Of a stretch of DNA of 64,000 nucleotides, positions 12,112 to 23,646 are shown one piece after another (within the stretch, counting starts at the first letter, position 1; each line of letters opens with the position of its first letter). The DNA comes from Perca fluviatilis (lineage: Eukaryota > Chordata > Actinopteri > Perciformes > Percidae): assembly GCF_010015445.1 (NCBI RefSeq), contig NC_053114.1:46794019-46858018 (forward strand), written 5' to 3'. The translations under genes and the position numbers were made by a program. The notes beneath the pieces were generated by a model. That model was not told the origin of the DNA. It made no database searches and saw only the letters and a program-made list of their open reading frames with translations.

Positions 12112-12700
12112 CCATCAATCAAACGGAATCAATACTTCACTACTTCTTCTTTTCTTTAGTTTTTTAGGGACAACTTTAACAGGCCTATTGATCTCAGGAG
12201 CTGGTGTCTCATTTATAAAACTGTGCGTAGGATCTTTACTATCAGTGTACGTATGTCCCCTAAAGCCAAAAATGTTATACGCCAAAATAAATCTGATTTA
12301 TAAACTGTGCGTACACACATCTACAAGCAATGTTCCCTTTATAAATCAGAGATTACCTACAAGTGTGCGTACGTGGATCAGCCTCTTATCCCGCCCTGTA
12401 CACGCCCATTTTCAACCATAGTCAATGCAAAGCACCTCGTGAATGCTGATCAGTGTATGAATGACCCTGGCAGTTGTTACACCAAATCATGATGACTGGT
12501 GGAGAAAAAGCCAAAAACTTCTCAGACGCTGGTGAATTGCTGCAAACTGAATTATCAATTCGGCCTGTTCTCGCACAGTGTAGGGAAACCTGATCTATAC
12601 ACTGCCTATATTAATACTATCTTCCAAAATGGCAGGCATTAGGGCACTCAGGGACAGCTTCGATATACCAGACATACTGTATATGATAAGATTTAACAAG

Positions 12701-12762
<62 letters not shown>

Positions 12763-13370
12763 ATTATATATATTATCTCCAGACAAGACTTACTGATAAA
12801 GTTGAAGATTATATTTAATATTTTTAGCTATCTGACATTTCCCTCAGGAAACAGCCGGTGGCTCCCAGAGTGGCGAGGACCTGTATTTGGACTGGGATGG
12901 TGCGATTCCAGTGCATTTGATTTTTATAAATTTCAGTTTTATTTGTAAGGGACAATGTGCAATTCAAACATGAATGTAACCATTTGATGCATTGCACCAG
13001 AGTTAGCCTTAGGCTAATTTACATCTGCAGTCCCACAGGAAGCATAAATACAAATACAACATTTTAAAAATCAAACATTACTCACTATCACAACCTTTGC
13101 GTGGGAAGTGGCAATTGGGAATTTTTTTGATATAAAAACGCTGCTGTATGTGAGTATATAATGTCTCTGGTGAGGCAAGAACTAAGTCTATAAAATAAAA
13201 TTATAATTAACATGAAGAAAGTTCAACAGACTCTTAAAGCTGCAGATGATGCAGAGAAAGCTGACATTTTATAAATGAGTCACAGAAAACTGCATCAGTC
13301 AGGATATTATATCATGAAGAACAACAGAATATGTTCAATCACTCAAAATAAAGAATAAATCGTGCACCCA
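12112..13370. other. Non-coding; contains an AT microsatellite
   Basis: No gene is supported. The stretch 12190-12420 carries repeated 'tttataaactgtgcgtac'-like motifs on both strands, suggestive of an old repeat. A (TA)n microsatellite lies at 12704-12775. The rest shows nothing I can identify. Confidence 0.5.
12704..12775. repeat. (TA)n microsatellite
   Basis: About 70 bp of alternating TA with two small interruptions. Confidence 0.9.
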
Positions 13371-13371
13371 G

Positions 13372-13500
13372 TGTGCTCAGTTAGTAGAGTGGGCGCCCGT
13401 ATATAGAGGGTTACTCCTTGACGCAGCGGCCGCAGGTTCAACTCCGCCCTGCAGCCCTTTGCTGCATGTCATTCCCCCTCTCCTCTCCTTTCACTATCGC
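13372..13500 (+). mobile_element. tRNA-derived SINE (family S1)
   Basis: The 5' part has a Pol III A-box-like 'gctcagttagtagagtggg' and, about 45 bp later, a B-box-like 'caggttcaactccg'. The tail 'ctttgctgcatgtcattccc' with pyrimidine-rich sequence follows. The same family appears on the minus strand at 49676-49805 and a relative lies at 34244-34410. It is too diverged from a cloverleaf to be a tRNA gene. Confidence 0.75.
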
Positions 13501-13535
13501 GCAAGTTTGATCTGAATTAGAAAGTTGTTGTTAAA

Positions 13536-13818
13536 AGATGGCTAATGAACTCTTTTGATGACTTTTGTAGGGCTTCATGTCAACAAAAATGTGACAAAAA
13601 GCAACAAATTTCCAAAAAGGTGACACATGTCTGTGAAAGCCACAAAAACATTGGAACGAAAACAACAAAAATGATGAAAAAAGCACCAAAATGTTTAAAA
13701 ACAGTGACATGTAGTAACAAAAGCACGTCAATAATCTCTCCATGTCTGGCCCTCGGTGGGATTCTCTTTTTCCACTGTGGCCCTCTGGGAAACTGAGTTT
13801 GACCCCCCTGGTCTAGAG
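13536..13818. repeat. Repeat fragment ending in a hAT-like terminus
   Basis: The stretch contains iterated 'gacaaaaa' and 'aacaaaaatg' motifs. It ends with 'aactgagtttgacccccctg', the reverse complement of a CAGGGG-GTCAAACTCA type terminus common to hAT elements. The opposite end was not found. Confidence 0.45.
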
Positions 13819-13900
13819 GGAGGGAGCTGCTGTACTCAACATTAAACAGCAGGGGGCGTCCTCGCTGCATTTAAAACCAGAGCTGCTGTCTAATCTGCTG

Positions 13901-14596
13901 GGCCCAGTTTTTCTAAAGTAATCCAGCGGGATTTCGGATCATGGATTGGATCAAATCTTGGAAATGGGTTTTTCAAAAGCAAAAGAGGGATTCTGAACTA
14001 AGATCAGAGCATGTAGTCCATCTTACATTTGATCTGGATCAAACCTGCCCTTTGAACTCGGTTTGGAATCTATTTGATCAAAAAAAAACAGGATTATCCT
14101 GATCCAATCAGAATGGAGGATTCAGTTGTGATTTTTCGAACCAAATAAAAGCAGTTTTTTTATAGTGAATGATCACAAAATCAATGTTTACTGATGATAT
14201 ATACAGTACATGTCTTCATATTTGAAGCATATTTGAAGCATGTCACATCTAATGAGATGTGGTAAACAAAACATTATAACAAAATAAAGAATTTAAAATG
14301 TTTCTGTTTATTACAGTTTTTCTGTTTCTTAAAATTAAAACAACCAATGTCTATTAGTGGCCTACCTGTAGTTCTTAGCTGAGCCAGCAGGCTACACTGT
14401 TGGCTCCATTTAAGGCTCTGGTCAACAGGATTTGGTCATCCTGAAATTTGGTATTTGGATCCCAGTGGTCCAGTCCAACGTTCCTTTAAAAATCTGGCAT
14501 AACAGTAAGATGGATCAGGAGATCCTGGATAGCTAAACATGAGATTTCCAAATCGTATCAATTTGATCCAGATTAAATTTTTTGAAAAACTGGTCC
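13901..14596. mobile_element. Harbinger-like MITE with 3-bp target duplication
   Basis: The left terminus 'ggcccagtttttctaaag' mirrors the right terminus 'gaaaaactggtcc'. Both are flanked by ctg (13898-13900 and 14597-14599), a 3-bp duplication as made by PIF/Harbinger transposases. The interior has repeated 'gatctggatcaaa' motifs but no transposase, so it is non-autonomous. Confidence 0.7.
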
Positions 14597-14675
14597 CTGG
14601 TGATTAAACATGAAACTACAAGAACAGAAACAGTCATTACACCACAGAGCAAGCTGTTTCAAGGAATTACACAAT

Positions 14676-15050
14676 TAACCTTCGAGCTGTCTTCCTGTCG
14701 ACCTGCAAACTTTGGTTTTTCTGGGTCGAAATTTAAAACTAGAATTGGTCAACACTTTTTCTCACTTTTCCAAATTTGTTATCACTTTTTCCTGTGTTTT
14801 TGTCGGGTTTTTTTGCGATTTTTGTAATCTTTTTTTAGACAGTTTATAAATTTTTTCAATGTTCTTGTATAATTTTTTTTTAAATGCTATAAAATTTAAT
14901 AAAACACCCTAATTTATTTTACAGAACCATCCACGTTATTTTTTTAATTTTTTTGACAATGTGGTTAAAAGAAACCCAAATTTTCTGTTATAGAAACTTT
15001 TTGAAAACGAGTTAACTTTGACAACGAGGACAACAGGTGAGCTAAAAATT
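14676..15050. mobile_element. MITE-like repeat (family M2)
   Basis: The left end 'ttaaccttcgagctgtcttc' and the right end 'aggacaacaggtgagctaa' resemble inverted termini. The interior 'ccatccacgtt', 'gaaagaaacccaaatttctg'-like and 'atgctataaaatt' motifs recur at 33010-33230 and 37408-37594, making three copies in the window. Confidence 0.6.
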
Positions 15051-15094
15051 AAAAGGTGATTTCATTCTGCAGTCTGTATTTTTATTTGATCTGA

Positions 15095-15392
15095 ATTTAA
15101 GGTAAAGGTACTTTATTTGTCACATACACGTAGCGAAATTCATTCTGTGCATTTAACCCATCCCTCAAGGCAGCCAATGACAGTGCCCGGCAGTGCCCAG
15201 AACTTAAGGTCTGGAGAACCTAGTACATGTTTTTGATGGTGGGGGAAACCAGAGCACCCGGAGGAAACCCACGCAAACATGGGGAGAACATGCAAACTCC
15301 ACACAGAAAGGCCCCGGGACGACCTGGATTCAAACACAGAACCTTCTTGCAGTGAGGCCACAGTGCTGACCATTGGGCCACCATGCTGCCCT
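15095..15392 (-). mobile_element. tRNA-derived SINE with conserved central domain (family S2)
   Basis: On the minus strand it begins with 'gggcagcatggtggcccaat', with 'ggtcagcactgtggcctcac' in the A-box position and a B-box-like 'gtgtttgaatccagg'. A conserved body follows ('gtggagtttgcatgttctcc', 'gtgggtttcctccgggtgct'), ending in 'caaataaagtacc'. This arrangement is widespread in fish SINEs. It is diverged and not a functional tRNA. Confidence 0.75.
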
Positions 15393-15409
15393 ATATAATT
15401 TATTGTGTT

Positions 15410-15720
15410 TTGTGGCAACAGCTCAGTCAGTAGGGAGTTGGGTTGGGAACCAGAAGGTTGGTGGTTCAATTCCCCATACAGACCAAAGTATGGTGGTGGA
15501 CTGGTAGCTGGATAGGTGCCGGTTCACCGCCTGGGCACTGCCAAGGTGCTCTTGAGCAAGGCACCGAGCCCCCTGCTTCTCAGGGCGCCTGTCCGTGGGC
15601 AGCCCCCCCATTCTGACTTCTCTCCATTAGTGCATGTTTAGGTACTGAGCATGTGTGTGTAATTCAGGCCTGTGTGTAATGTGTATAATAATAACAAAGT
15701 GAAAATATTGTAATTTCCCT
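15410..15720 (+). mobile_element. tRNA-derived SINE (family S3)
   Basis: The head has 'agctcagtcagtagggag' (A-box position) and 'gtggttcaattcccc' (B box). A body with 'gggcactgccaaggtgctct' and 'tgagcaaggcaccgagcccc' follows, then a tail 'gtaatttcccttgcaggatt'. These are features of a common fish SINE class. Confidence 0.75.
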
Positions 15721-15751
15721 TGCAGGATTAATAGTGTATTAATTATTATGC

Positions 15752-15862
15752 TTATATTTTGTGTATTTAACATGTATATTTTGTGTATGTAATGTGTATA
15801 TTTTGTGTATTTAACGTGTATATTTTGTGTATGTAATGTGTATATTTTGTGTATTTAACGTG
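15752..15862 (+). repeat. About 21-bp tandem repeat, roughly 5 units
   Basis: Units of the form 'gtgtatattttgtgtatgta' alternate with 'gtgtatattttgtgtattta'. The array lies just after the SINE tail. A LINE-tail-like motif ('ggcctacctggttaaata') follows at about 15938. Confidence 0.75.
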
Positions 15863-16069
15863 TAACTCTATGTTGTCTCGCACGTTTCATTCTTCGTCTT
15901 GGCCAGCTCGTTGTTGAAAATGAGAATTTGTTCTCAATTGGCCTACCTGGTTAAATAGAAGTTAAATTTAAATATTCAAAATAAAACATAGATTTTTTAA
16001 GCCCCCTGAACGGTTATTTTTACTTCTTTTGCAGAGTGGGCTCTTTCATATATTTTTAAGGAGGACAAA

Positions 16070-16433
16070 TGTAGGATTCCCTTAGGGTACACAAATAATC
16101 ACAAGCAACTGCTAATTAAGTATAATAAGATTTATTAACGTCACAATTATCAGTAGCTAATGATTATTTGTGTACTGGTTGTAACAATTGCTGGTCGATC
16201 AGGTCCGTGCTTGGATTCACCCCTTCCTTTATTTCCTTTTGAAAGGATTTACACAGAAATGAGACTGATCCACAGTTTGATTATTGGTCCCTGATTAGCA
16301 GGGTGGTGCCCCGTTTTGATCGTTTTGTCGATTTGATAGTTATTAATAACCATATTCATAACTTTATTAATATTGATAAAACATCTTTGATAATTTGCCA
16401 ATGATCAAATCTGTACCCTAAGGGAATCCTACA
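16070..16433 (+). mobile_element. LTR of a retroelement (copy A)
   Basis: The 364-bp stretch begins 'tgtaggattcccttagggta' and ends with its exact mirror 'accctaagggaatcctaca', the TG..CA inverted ends expected of an LTR. Two bases later a primer-binding site follows. A partial second copy lies at 18983-19120 in the same orientation. Confidence 0.7.
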
Positions 16434-16435
16434 TT

Positions 16436-16452
16436 TGGTGCCCCGTGTGAGG
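16436..16452 (+). promoter_or_regulatory. Primer-binding site complementary to elongator tRNA-Met 3' end
   Basis: The 17 bases starting TGGTGCCCCGTG are the complement of the 3' end (with CCA) of a vertebrate elongator tRNA-Met. They stand two bases after the LTR end, the normal place for priming minus-strand DNA synthesis. A second copy is at 19123-19139. The tRNA match is from knowledge of tRNA sequences and could be confirmed by alignment. Confidence 0.65.
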
Positions 16453-17587
16453 CGTTTCCCTTCTGGCTGGCATTTTCACATAGAGGTGTGAATTAACCAG
16501 GCTTTGAAGTTTACATACAGGCCAAGATTCCTTTGTCTTGGCCACATGTCCCCTTGTCTCTGAGCACATATGTGTCTTGTATCCAGAGGTCAGTTTAATC
16601 TGAGGCCTTTTGGTTAAAATTGGGTTTAACCAGACTCTTGGTCCCCAACAGTACCCCTTTTTGCTCTGAAGAGCGGTTGGTCCCCGGTCTTTGGAGCAAA
16701 CCAAGGACCATACAGTTCACGGGAGAAAAGGTTAAACTGATATCAACATAGTCCATGCCTTCCTGGGAATGAGAGACAGTTCACAAGTTCATAATGTTCA
16801 TATGTTGGCTGAGGCTAGAGTGTCTGGGCAGACAGTAGGCTGAGGTAGCATCTGGGCAGGTGACTTCTAATTGTAGTTAAACACAAAAAAATGTTTATAC
16901 AAAACAAAATAGGTAAGCAATGAATTATCCCTTGTACAATCATTGTAGCTGTTTCAATATGACATTAACCCAAAATATAGTGAAACAAAAACAACAACGA
17001 ATGAAGAAAGATAGGAAAGGAAAGTGAAGTAGTTAGGGGTTAACAGGTTCACTCCAGAAAAGAATTGGGGTTCACCAGTGTATGTACATGTGACTGTGTG
17101 CATGTACCTGTGGACTGGTGTATGTATGTTTTAATGTCAAAACAAATACTCAATGCAGACTCTAGTCTGTATACATTCTGTCTTCTGATGCGTAGGTAAA
17201 TAAAATTGAGTCCTATCTCTCATTCTTATGAGCTACACAAATTTGGAATTGCACTGCCAAGACTATACGTCAGATGTACCTGTGAAGATCGCACAATACG
17301 GTTAGTAGCAGATTTATGGGTCTACAACAAGGCTCGAGTTTGTTGACCGAAGAGATTCCTTCTCTACCGATGCTTTGCATTAAATCTCTCACTACTAGCA
17401 CCTGGTTGTGTTTTCTGTGACACCTGACAGTCTAAAGCATGCACTGGGTTTTTGAGGAACAGAATGGAATTAACAGTAAACGGTATCCTGAAAGGAATTT
17501 TACTACTGAAGCTTTGAGGTAGTTTGATTACTGTTTGAAAAGTTTTTAGGATGGAAGTGCATGTCAACATGCAGCTATCCCTATGAC
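16453..17587. other. Retroelement leader and unrecognised internal sequence
   Basis: Bases 16453-16650 are the leader, duplicated at 19140-19337. Beyond 16651 I see no domain. A purine-rich 'gcaaaaaggggtac' stretch (minus strand) abuts the boundary at 16651 and resembles a polypurine tract for a minus-strand element. Confidence 0.4.
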
Positions 17588-18532
17588 TCAACTGGTTTGA
17601 GTCTTATCCTCTTGGGGGGGAAGTCTCCCTCCCCCTTTCCAGGTGCAGAAGCTGCTCTTCTCCTGGGAGTGAGGATCGCATGTGGAGTTGGTCTGACTGA
17701 ACGTGTGGTTCAGGAGCAGGACCGTGGTTGTCACGGCTGTGCAGTTGGGTGCTGAAAGGCATTCAACCCACATGGTGAGGCTGGCCGTGACGATGAGGAG
17801 GTACTGGGTACCTCGCCCAGTTCTGGTAACTGGGCCAATCAAGTTTACCTGGAGGTGGGGCCATAAATATATGACCCCCTTTCCCTGGAGTACAGAGAAG
17901 GCGCCTGCTCCAGCCACCTTGAGGAGAGTCTGCGGGTACTCTGAAGAAAGGCAGTGGTTTTGCTGTGCAAAAGCTGGAGGCGGGTCAGGTGGGCGCAAGT
18001 GATGGTGCACGTCTGACCTGACGGCAAGATTCTTTGGCCAAAGTGATATGGGCACGTCTGTTGGCGTGGCGCCATAAAAGGGTGCACCTTTAACCATACA
18101 GGTGTGGCACGGTGCCTCGCTGTTGTTCAGCGAGCAAAGGAAAGACCTGTGACGGTTGGAAAAGTCAAGGCTGCCAGACTGCGGCGGCTGTGTGCTCGCC
18201 GGCGGCAAGGAAAAATCAGAGCCAGGATCAGACTCTGGAAGAATCATGGCCATTTGCTCATGAATGACGGTGACTTGTCCGTCTGGGGCTGGCAGACTGC
18301 CTGCAGGATCAAGTGGCCTCAGGGTGTCGACCTGAGCCTGAATGTGTCCCCGGTGGCTGTCAGCGAGTGGGCCCGGCCTCAGTTGGTTGTGACCGCTGCC
18401 CAAGTCTTCTGTGTCACTTACACAGATGAGACTAGGATGCACCAGAGTCATCCTCTGGGGTGTGATATGACGAACGGTTTGCGGGTTTTTGGGGCGGCGG
18501 TTTATCAGGCAGGTAGCTGGGAATGCTACCAC
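17588..18532 (-). pseudogene. Retroviral-type integrase remnant (ERV/LTR element pol)
   Basis: The minus-strand open frame contains an integrase core fragment: LQVNLIGPVTRTGRGTQYLL followed by IVTASLTMWVECLSAPN and LLLNHTF. In the family the first residue of the DDE triad lies in the equivalent D-x-IGP position; here it is Asn (VNLIGP), and the frame degrades soon afterwards, so the second and third catalytic residues are absent. Upstream residues are proline-rich and not recognisable. It is an old, broken element. Its strand is opposite to the LTR and primer site around it. Confidence 0.7.
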
Positions 18533-18982
18533 TAAAATGCCTACGCTATATGGTGTGTACTGAGGGGAAGCATTGTTTTAACGGACTTCTGCCAAAGTGT
18601 TAGAATGTGTCTGACTCATTCTGGAGACGCAGTCCAGCAGGGCTAGGGTGTTCACACCCCTCTTTTCCCCTGCTGCGGTATACTGTACCTCGGGCATTGC
18701 CCTTGTGGGCAGGGTCTCCCCAGGACGTCAGGGGAGGGATTTGTGAGGCGCGCAGGCCGTGGGTTTCGGGGAGCACTCTGGGCTCCTTTAAGTTACCTCC
18801 CTGGTCTAGTTCTGCTGATGACGAATCAGTGTCAGGCCCCTTTGAGGAGTCTGACAGTTCTGCTGGATACAGACCTTGTTTTGGGGGTGGACGCGTGTTG
18901 TCCGAGTCATCGGGAGCTCCCTCACCCTTTCGTGGGGGTGGAGTCCAGGCAGAGTGTGGCTTTGAGCTACACAAAGTATACA

Positions 18983-19337
18983 TAGCAGGGTGGTGCCCCG
19001 TTTTGATCGTTTTGTCGATTTGATAGTTATTAATAACCATATTCATAACTTTATTAATATTGATAAAACATCTTTGATAATTTGCCAATGATCAAATCTG
19101 TACCCTAAGGGAATCCTACATTTGGTGCCCCGTGTGAGGCGTTTCCCTTCTGGCTGGCATTTTCACATAGAGGTGTGAATTAACCAGGCTTTGAAGTTTA
19201 CATACAGGCCAAGATTCCTTTGTCTTGGCCACATGTCCCCTTGTCTCTGAGCACATATGTGTCTTGTATCCAGAGGTCAGTTTAATCTGAGGCCTTTTGG
19301 TTAAAATTGGGTTTAACCAGACTCTTGGTCCCCAACA
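18983..19337 (+). mobile_element. Partial LTR plus primer site plus leader (copy B)
   Basis: This is a near-identical direct repeat of 16294-16650. It begins inside the LTR, includes the LTR end (19120), the tRNA-Met primer site (19123-19139) and the leader up to 'ccccaaca'. Because a leader follows it, it is not a simple 3' LTR of copy A. Confidence 0.75.
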
Positions 19338-19343
19338 CAAATC

Positions 19344-19744
19344 TGTCAAATTGTGTTTTCTGTTGTTAGTTCCTGTTTTATTTTGTAGTCTCTGCCTGCC
19401 CATGCTGTCCCATGTTGTCTTGTTTTACTTCCAATTGTATATTTTCCCGACTGTGTGATTACCTGTCCCCCCCCTCCCTATGTGTTGCACCTGTGTCTCA
19501 TTGTCTCCCCTGTCTTGTGTATTTAAGTTCAGTCTTTCTCTTTACTCCTGTGCGAGGTCGTGTGTTTTCCATGTGTGCAGTTTCCCCGTGGATTTTTGAC
19601 TACTGCCTGTTTTTCCAGACTTCCCCTTCCCTCGTTTTCTGGACACCGTTGCATATAAGTTTTATTAGCGTTCTAATAAAACCATTGTATTTTACTCACC
19701 TGAGTCATGCATTTGTTGGTCCATTCTCCTGGTGTGCCTGACAA
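19344..19744 (+). mobile_element. Solo LTR, gypsy-like
   Basis: The stretch starts tgtca and ends tgaca. It contains a 'gtatttaagttcag' TATA-like region and 'ctaataaaacc' as a possible polyadenylation signal. It is flanked by aaatc on both sides (right copy offset by one base), suggesting a 5-bp target duplication. No internal region adjoins it. Confidence 0.6.
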
Positions 19745-19815
19745 AAATCTACATCTTCTAAATATTGGGGGGAACATATCCCCTGCAACCCCCCCCCCCA
19801 AAAGATCTATACCTA

Positions 19816-21367
19816 TTAAAGTGCTCATATTATGCCCATTTTCAGGTTCATAATTGTATTTAGAGGTTGGACCAGAATAGGTTTACATGGTTTAATTTTC
19901 AAAAAACACCATATTTTAGTTGTACTGCACATTGCTGCAGCTCCTCTTTTCACCCTGTGTTCAGGTCTCTGTTTCAGCTACAGAGTGAGACCTCTCAATG
20001 CTCTAACATCTTTGATGGCAGTCGCACATGCTCAGTAGCTAGGTAAGGACTACATGCTCAGTAGCTAGGTAAGGACTACATGCTCAGTAGCTAGGTAAGA
20101 CTACATGCTCAGTAGCTAGGTAAGACTACATGCTCAGTAGCTAGGTAAGGACTACATGCTCAGTAGCTAGGTAAGACTACATGCTCAGTAGCTAGGTAAG
20201 GACTACATGCTCAGTAGCCGAAGTACGACTACATGCTCAGTAGCTAGGTAAGACTACATGCTCAGTAGCTAGGTAAGGACTACATGCTCAGTAGCTAGGT
20301 AAGACTACATGCTCAGTAGCTAGGTAAGGACTACATGCTCAGTAGCTAGGTAAGGACTACATGCTCAGTAGCTAGGTAAGGACTACATGCTCAGTAACTA
20401 GGTAAGGACTACATGCTCAGTAGCTAGGTAAGGACTACCTGCGCAGCTGCTAGGTAAGGACTATATGATCAGTAGCTAGGTAAGGACCACATGCTCAGTA
20501 GCTAGGTAAGGACTACATGCTCAGTAACTAGGTAAGGACTACATGCTCAGTAGCTAGGTAAGGACTACATGCTCAGTAGCTAGGTAAGGACTACATGCTC
20601 AGTAACTAGGTAAGGACTACATGCTCAGTAGCTAGGTAAGGACTACATGCTCAGTAGCTAGGTAGGACTACATGCTCAGTAGCTAGGTAAGGACTATATG
20701 ATCAGTAGCTAGGTAAGGACCACATGCTCAGTAGCTAGGTAAGACTACATGCTCAGTAGCTAGGTAAGGACTACATGCTCAGTAACTAGGTAAGGACTAC
20801 ATGCTCAGTAGCTAGGTAAGGACTATATGATCAGTAGCTAGGTAAGGACCACATGCTCAGTAGCTAGGTAAGACTACATGCTCAGTAGCTAGGTAAGGAC
20901 TACATGCTCAGTAGCTAGGTAAGGACTACATGCTCAGTAGCTAGGTAAGACTACATGAGCTAGCTAGCTGTTTCTCCAACTTCAGTCAGTACAAGGCAGG
21001 ATTAGCTGGGAGACTTCTTCTAAACGAGGACGCACTTCACACATATTTAGATATATAGGAATACCTGTAGAACAGGGACATGGAAGTAGTTCTTTAGTAG
21101 ATTAGGGTGAACTAGTGTGTGTTGTAGCAGTGTTTTGCCATTGAGAACTCGTTTCGGCTAGTGACGTAGAAAGCCGTGCAGATTTTGACCAGCTCACCGG
21201 GAGACTGAAGGCAGGACACATTCAGAAACCAGATCTCACTCAGAACACCATGGATGGATTGTTCCAAGTTTGTATGCATGTGGAAGCACCAGAGACACAA
21301 AATAACACCCACAATCCCAGAAAATGTGATATATATATTTTTTTTTTTCATAATATGGGCACTTTAA
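19816..21367. mobile_element. TTAA-flanked MITE carrying an internal minisatellite
   Basis: TTAA at 19816-19819 and 21364-21367 flanks the inverted ends 'agtgctcatattatg' and 'cataatatgggcact'. TTAA duplications point to a piggyBac or Kolobok type mobiliser. There is no transposase inside. A minisatellite of about 930 bp fills the middle. Confidence 0.75.
20022..20952 (+). repeat. 25-26-bp minisatellite, about 36 units
   Basis: The unit is 'tacatgctcagtagctaggt' plus 'aaggac' or 'aagac'. Variants include agtaacta, tatatgatcag and ccacatgctc. Several variant blocks repeat in order, suggesting higher-order duplication. Each unit holds an 'ag-gtaag' string that matches a 5' splice site consensus. 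Confidence 0.92.
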
Positions 21368-22490
21368 TGTTGTCATGTTTCAGGACAGACCTTTTTTTTC
21401 TTCTACCAAAAGAAACTTGATGGAGCAACAAGAAAATCTTTTATTTGATTCCAGCCAGAAAACCTTTTTCTCTCCAGCCAGTCAAAGCTGTTGTATAGTT
21501 AGTTAGTTAGTTAGTTAGTTAATTAGAGAGTTAGTTAGTTAGTTAGTCGGCGGCAGGAAGAGAGAGATTTCTCGGAGCTGTCAGATAGTTGACAGGATGA
21601 CAGAGAGCCCTTCTACAGTTTCTATGATTGTCAGTTTGCACCAGAACGAGTCACGATACCAGAACAACAAATCAACCACAGCTACAAGCTATTTACAACA
21701 TGCATTAAGTTTGCATAGCTCTTCACTTTTTGCCCTTTTAAACTGTGCTTTTATTTTAAAAGAATCCAGACTTTTCTGCAAAGCACTGAAGTCAGAAAAG
21801 TCCTGTTTCCTCTGCAGCTTCTGAAAGAGTCTCAAAGAGTCTTAAAGAGCCAAACGGTCCAGAAGAGAGGCCGTCTTGGACAGACCGGCCCGTTGTCAGT
21901 ACAGGCAAACGCTGGAGGTGCCGGCAGTCCAAATGAGGAAAGAAAAGTTAGAATATAGAAGATAGATAATAGATAACAATAGATAATAACAAAGAAATTG
22001 AAAAAATTGCAGGAAGAAATCAGCAAAACCGTGAGAAAATGACGGAAAATGTGACAAAACGACGTAAACGTGATTTTTATTTTTTTACATTTAAAAAAGC
22101 AACAAAAAAGCTGAAATAAGAGACCAAATTGTTGACAAAAAATGTTGTCCAAAAAAGAAACAAATGTCGATAAAGTGACAAAAAGATGCAAAAGCATCTT
22201 TGTCAAAAAAGCTGGAAAAAAGTTGAATAAAATTAATAAAAATTTTGAAAATAACCACAGAAATTTCGACAACACCATCTGAAACGGTGCCCCAGGTCCG
22301 GCTCTGCTTGGTATAGAATGATCCCGTCTTGGTTCATCGCTGGCCGTCCGCGTCCAGCCTGTTAGTAACTGGTCTCAGAGACTTGATGCAGAAACAGGTT
22401 CCTCTGAGCCTCCAGACTTTCTGTCAGGTTTCTCCGGTCGTCTCCGCCAGCGAGTGCGAGGGAGACGTCTGTCCTCTCGTCTCATATTCG
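21368..22490. other. Non-coding; short repeats only
   Basis: A (TTAG)n microsatellite lies at 21496-21547. Bases 21950-22260 are rich in 'gacaaaaa' type motifs like those at 13560-13700. No gene was recognised. Confidence 0.5.
21496..21547. repeat. (TTAG)n microsatellite
   Basis: About twelve ttag units with two interruptions. Confidence 0.9.
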
Positions 22491-22499
22491 TACGTGGAA

Positions 22500-23370
22500 G
22501 TTACTGCAGACAGAAACAGACGATCATTCTTCAACACTACACTACATGTATCAGTCACCAATCAAACTCTGTGCAATTTTCAGACTATTTAAGAGAAGTT
22601 ACTGCAGACAGAAACAGACAATCATTCTGTGGTGGCAAATTTTATTTTAACCATTTGTTTAATGATGTTAACCATTTGTTTAAAGATTGTTTTAAACCTC
22701 CACATAATCCTGTTCCTTCCTGTAGACTTTTAAAGCACCAGAGAGGGGAACAGCTACAGCCGTCAACTATAGCCTAGAGAGTTATTTAGTTTTACTAGCC
22801 TGAACCTTCTCACATTGTTATCTTTTTGCTTAGATAGAAGTGGAGAAGGCCGATGACTGTTTACGACAGTGAGAACTACGTAGGTTTCTGTCTCCTGAGA
22901 TAAACTGTTGTTTAGACTAATGTTAGGAACAGAGAGCAGAGGGGAAGGTGAGACAATGGTTTGACTGTTAATGATGTCCTCTCTTCTACTATGAGCATGC
23001 TAAAGACATTTAGAGGGGTGGCTTAACAGAGGTTTTGACTATATGATGTTTTGATGTTTAGATTTTAGGTTAGAAAGAAATTTTCAGTTGTGCTGCCTGT
23101 ACCTTTAAAACAGTTTTCTCCATTTGCAAATGTAAATAAATACTCAAAGACCAAACTTTGGTTTAATTCACAAACAGTCGTTATTCGTTTTGATTTTATC
23201 ATGAATATCACTAACGCTGTTGCTTCAAGAAAAACTTCCACGACAATTCTTCAACACTACATGGCATGTATCAGTCACCAACCAAACTCTGTGCAATTTT
23301 CAGACTATTTAAGAGAAGTTACTGCAGACAGAAACAGACAATCATTCTTCAACACTACACTACATGTATC
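22500..23370 (+). repeat. About 98-bp tandem repeat, three units, split by an LTR
   Basis: The unit contains 'gaagttactgcagacagaaa' and 'caccaatcaaactctgtgca'. One unit ends at about 22595, the second is interrupted at 22627 by a solo LTR and resumes at 23246, and the third ends near 23370. Confidence 0.8.
22628..23245 (+). mobile_element. Solo LTR (family L, copy 1), 4-bp target duplication
   Basis: The 618-bp element begins tgtggtggcaaa and ends cttccacgaca. It is flanked by attc at 22624-22627 and 23246-23249. It is closely similar to 43060-43655. The motif 'aaatgtaaataaatactcaa' near the 3' end could supply a polyadenylation signal. No coding region adjoins, so it is a solo LTR left by recombination. 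Confidence 0.85.
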
Positions 23371-23646
23371 ACCCTATATTTTCCACCAGGTGCGTCTGCA
23401 CTAAAGATACACGCCAGCTCTATTTCCACACGAGCCGCGGGCCATCCAGACCTCCGGGAATTAAGTGGAACAGCGAGCGCATCCAGTCAGTTTACCAAAA
23501 CACCAATACACAACTCAATATCGTTTATGTCTCCTCTGTACATATTGTAAATTGTATTTTGAAAACTTTTTTGTCGCTTCTTTCCACTGACGGTTATGTC
23601 ACTTTATTCGATGTCTTTAACTCTTTCTTACTTCAGTGTTCTAATA

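Noticed and set aside
13372..13500. Functional tRNA gene
   Set aside because: A- and B-box-like motifs are present but the sequence does not fold into a plausible cloverleaf, and the downstream body marks it as a SINE.
18104..19023. Plus-strand open frames opposite the integrase remnant
   Set aside because: They are shadows of the minus-strand GC-rich retroelement sequence with no recognisable domain.
20022..20952. CRISPR-like spaced repeats
   Set aside because: Units are contiguous with no unique spacers, and the context is a vertebrate genome; it is a minisatellite. The same applies to the other arrays.
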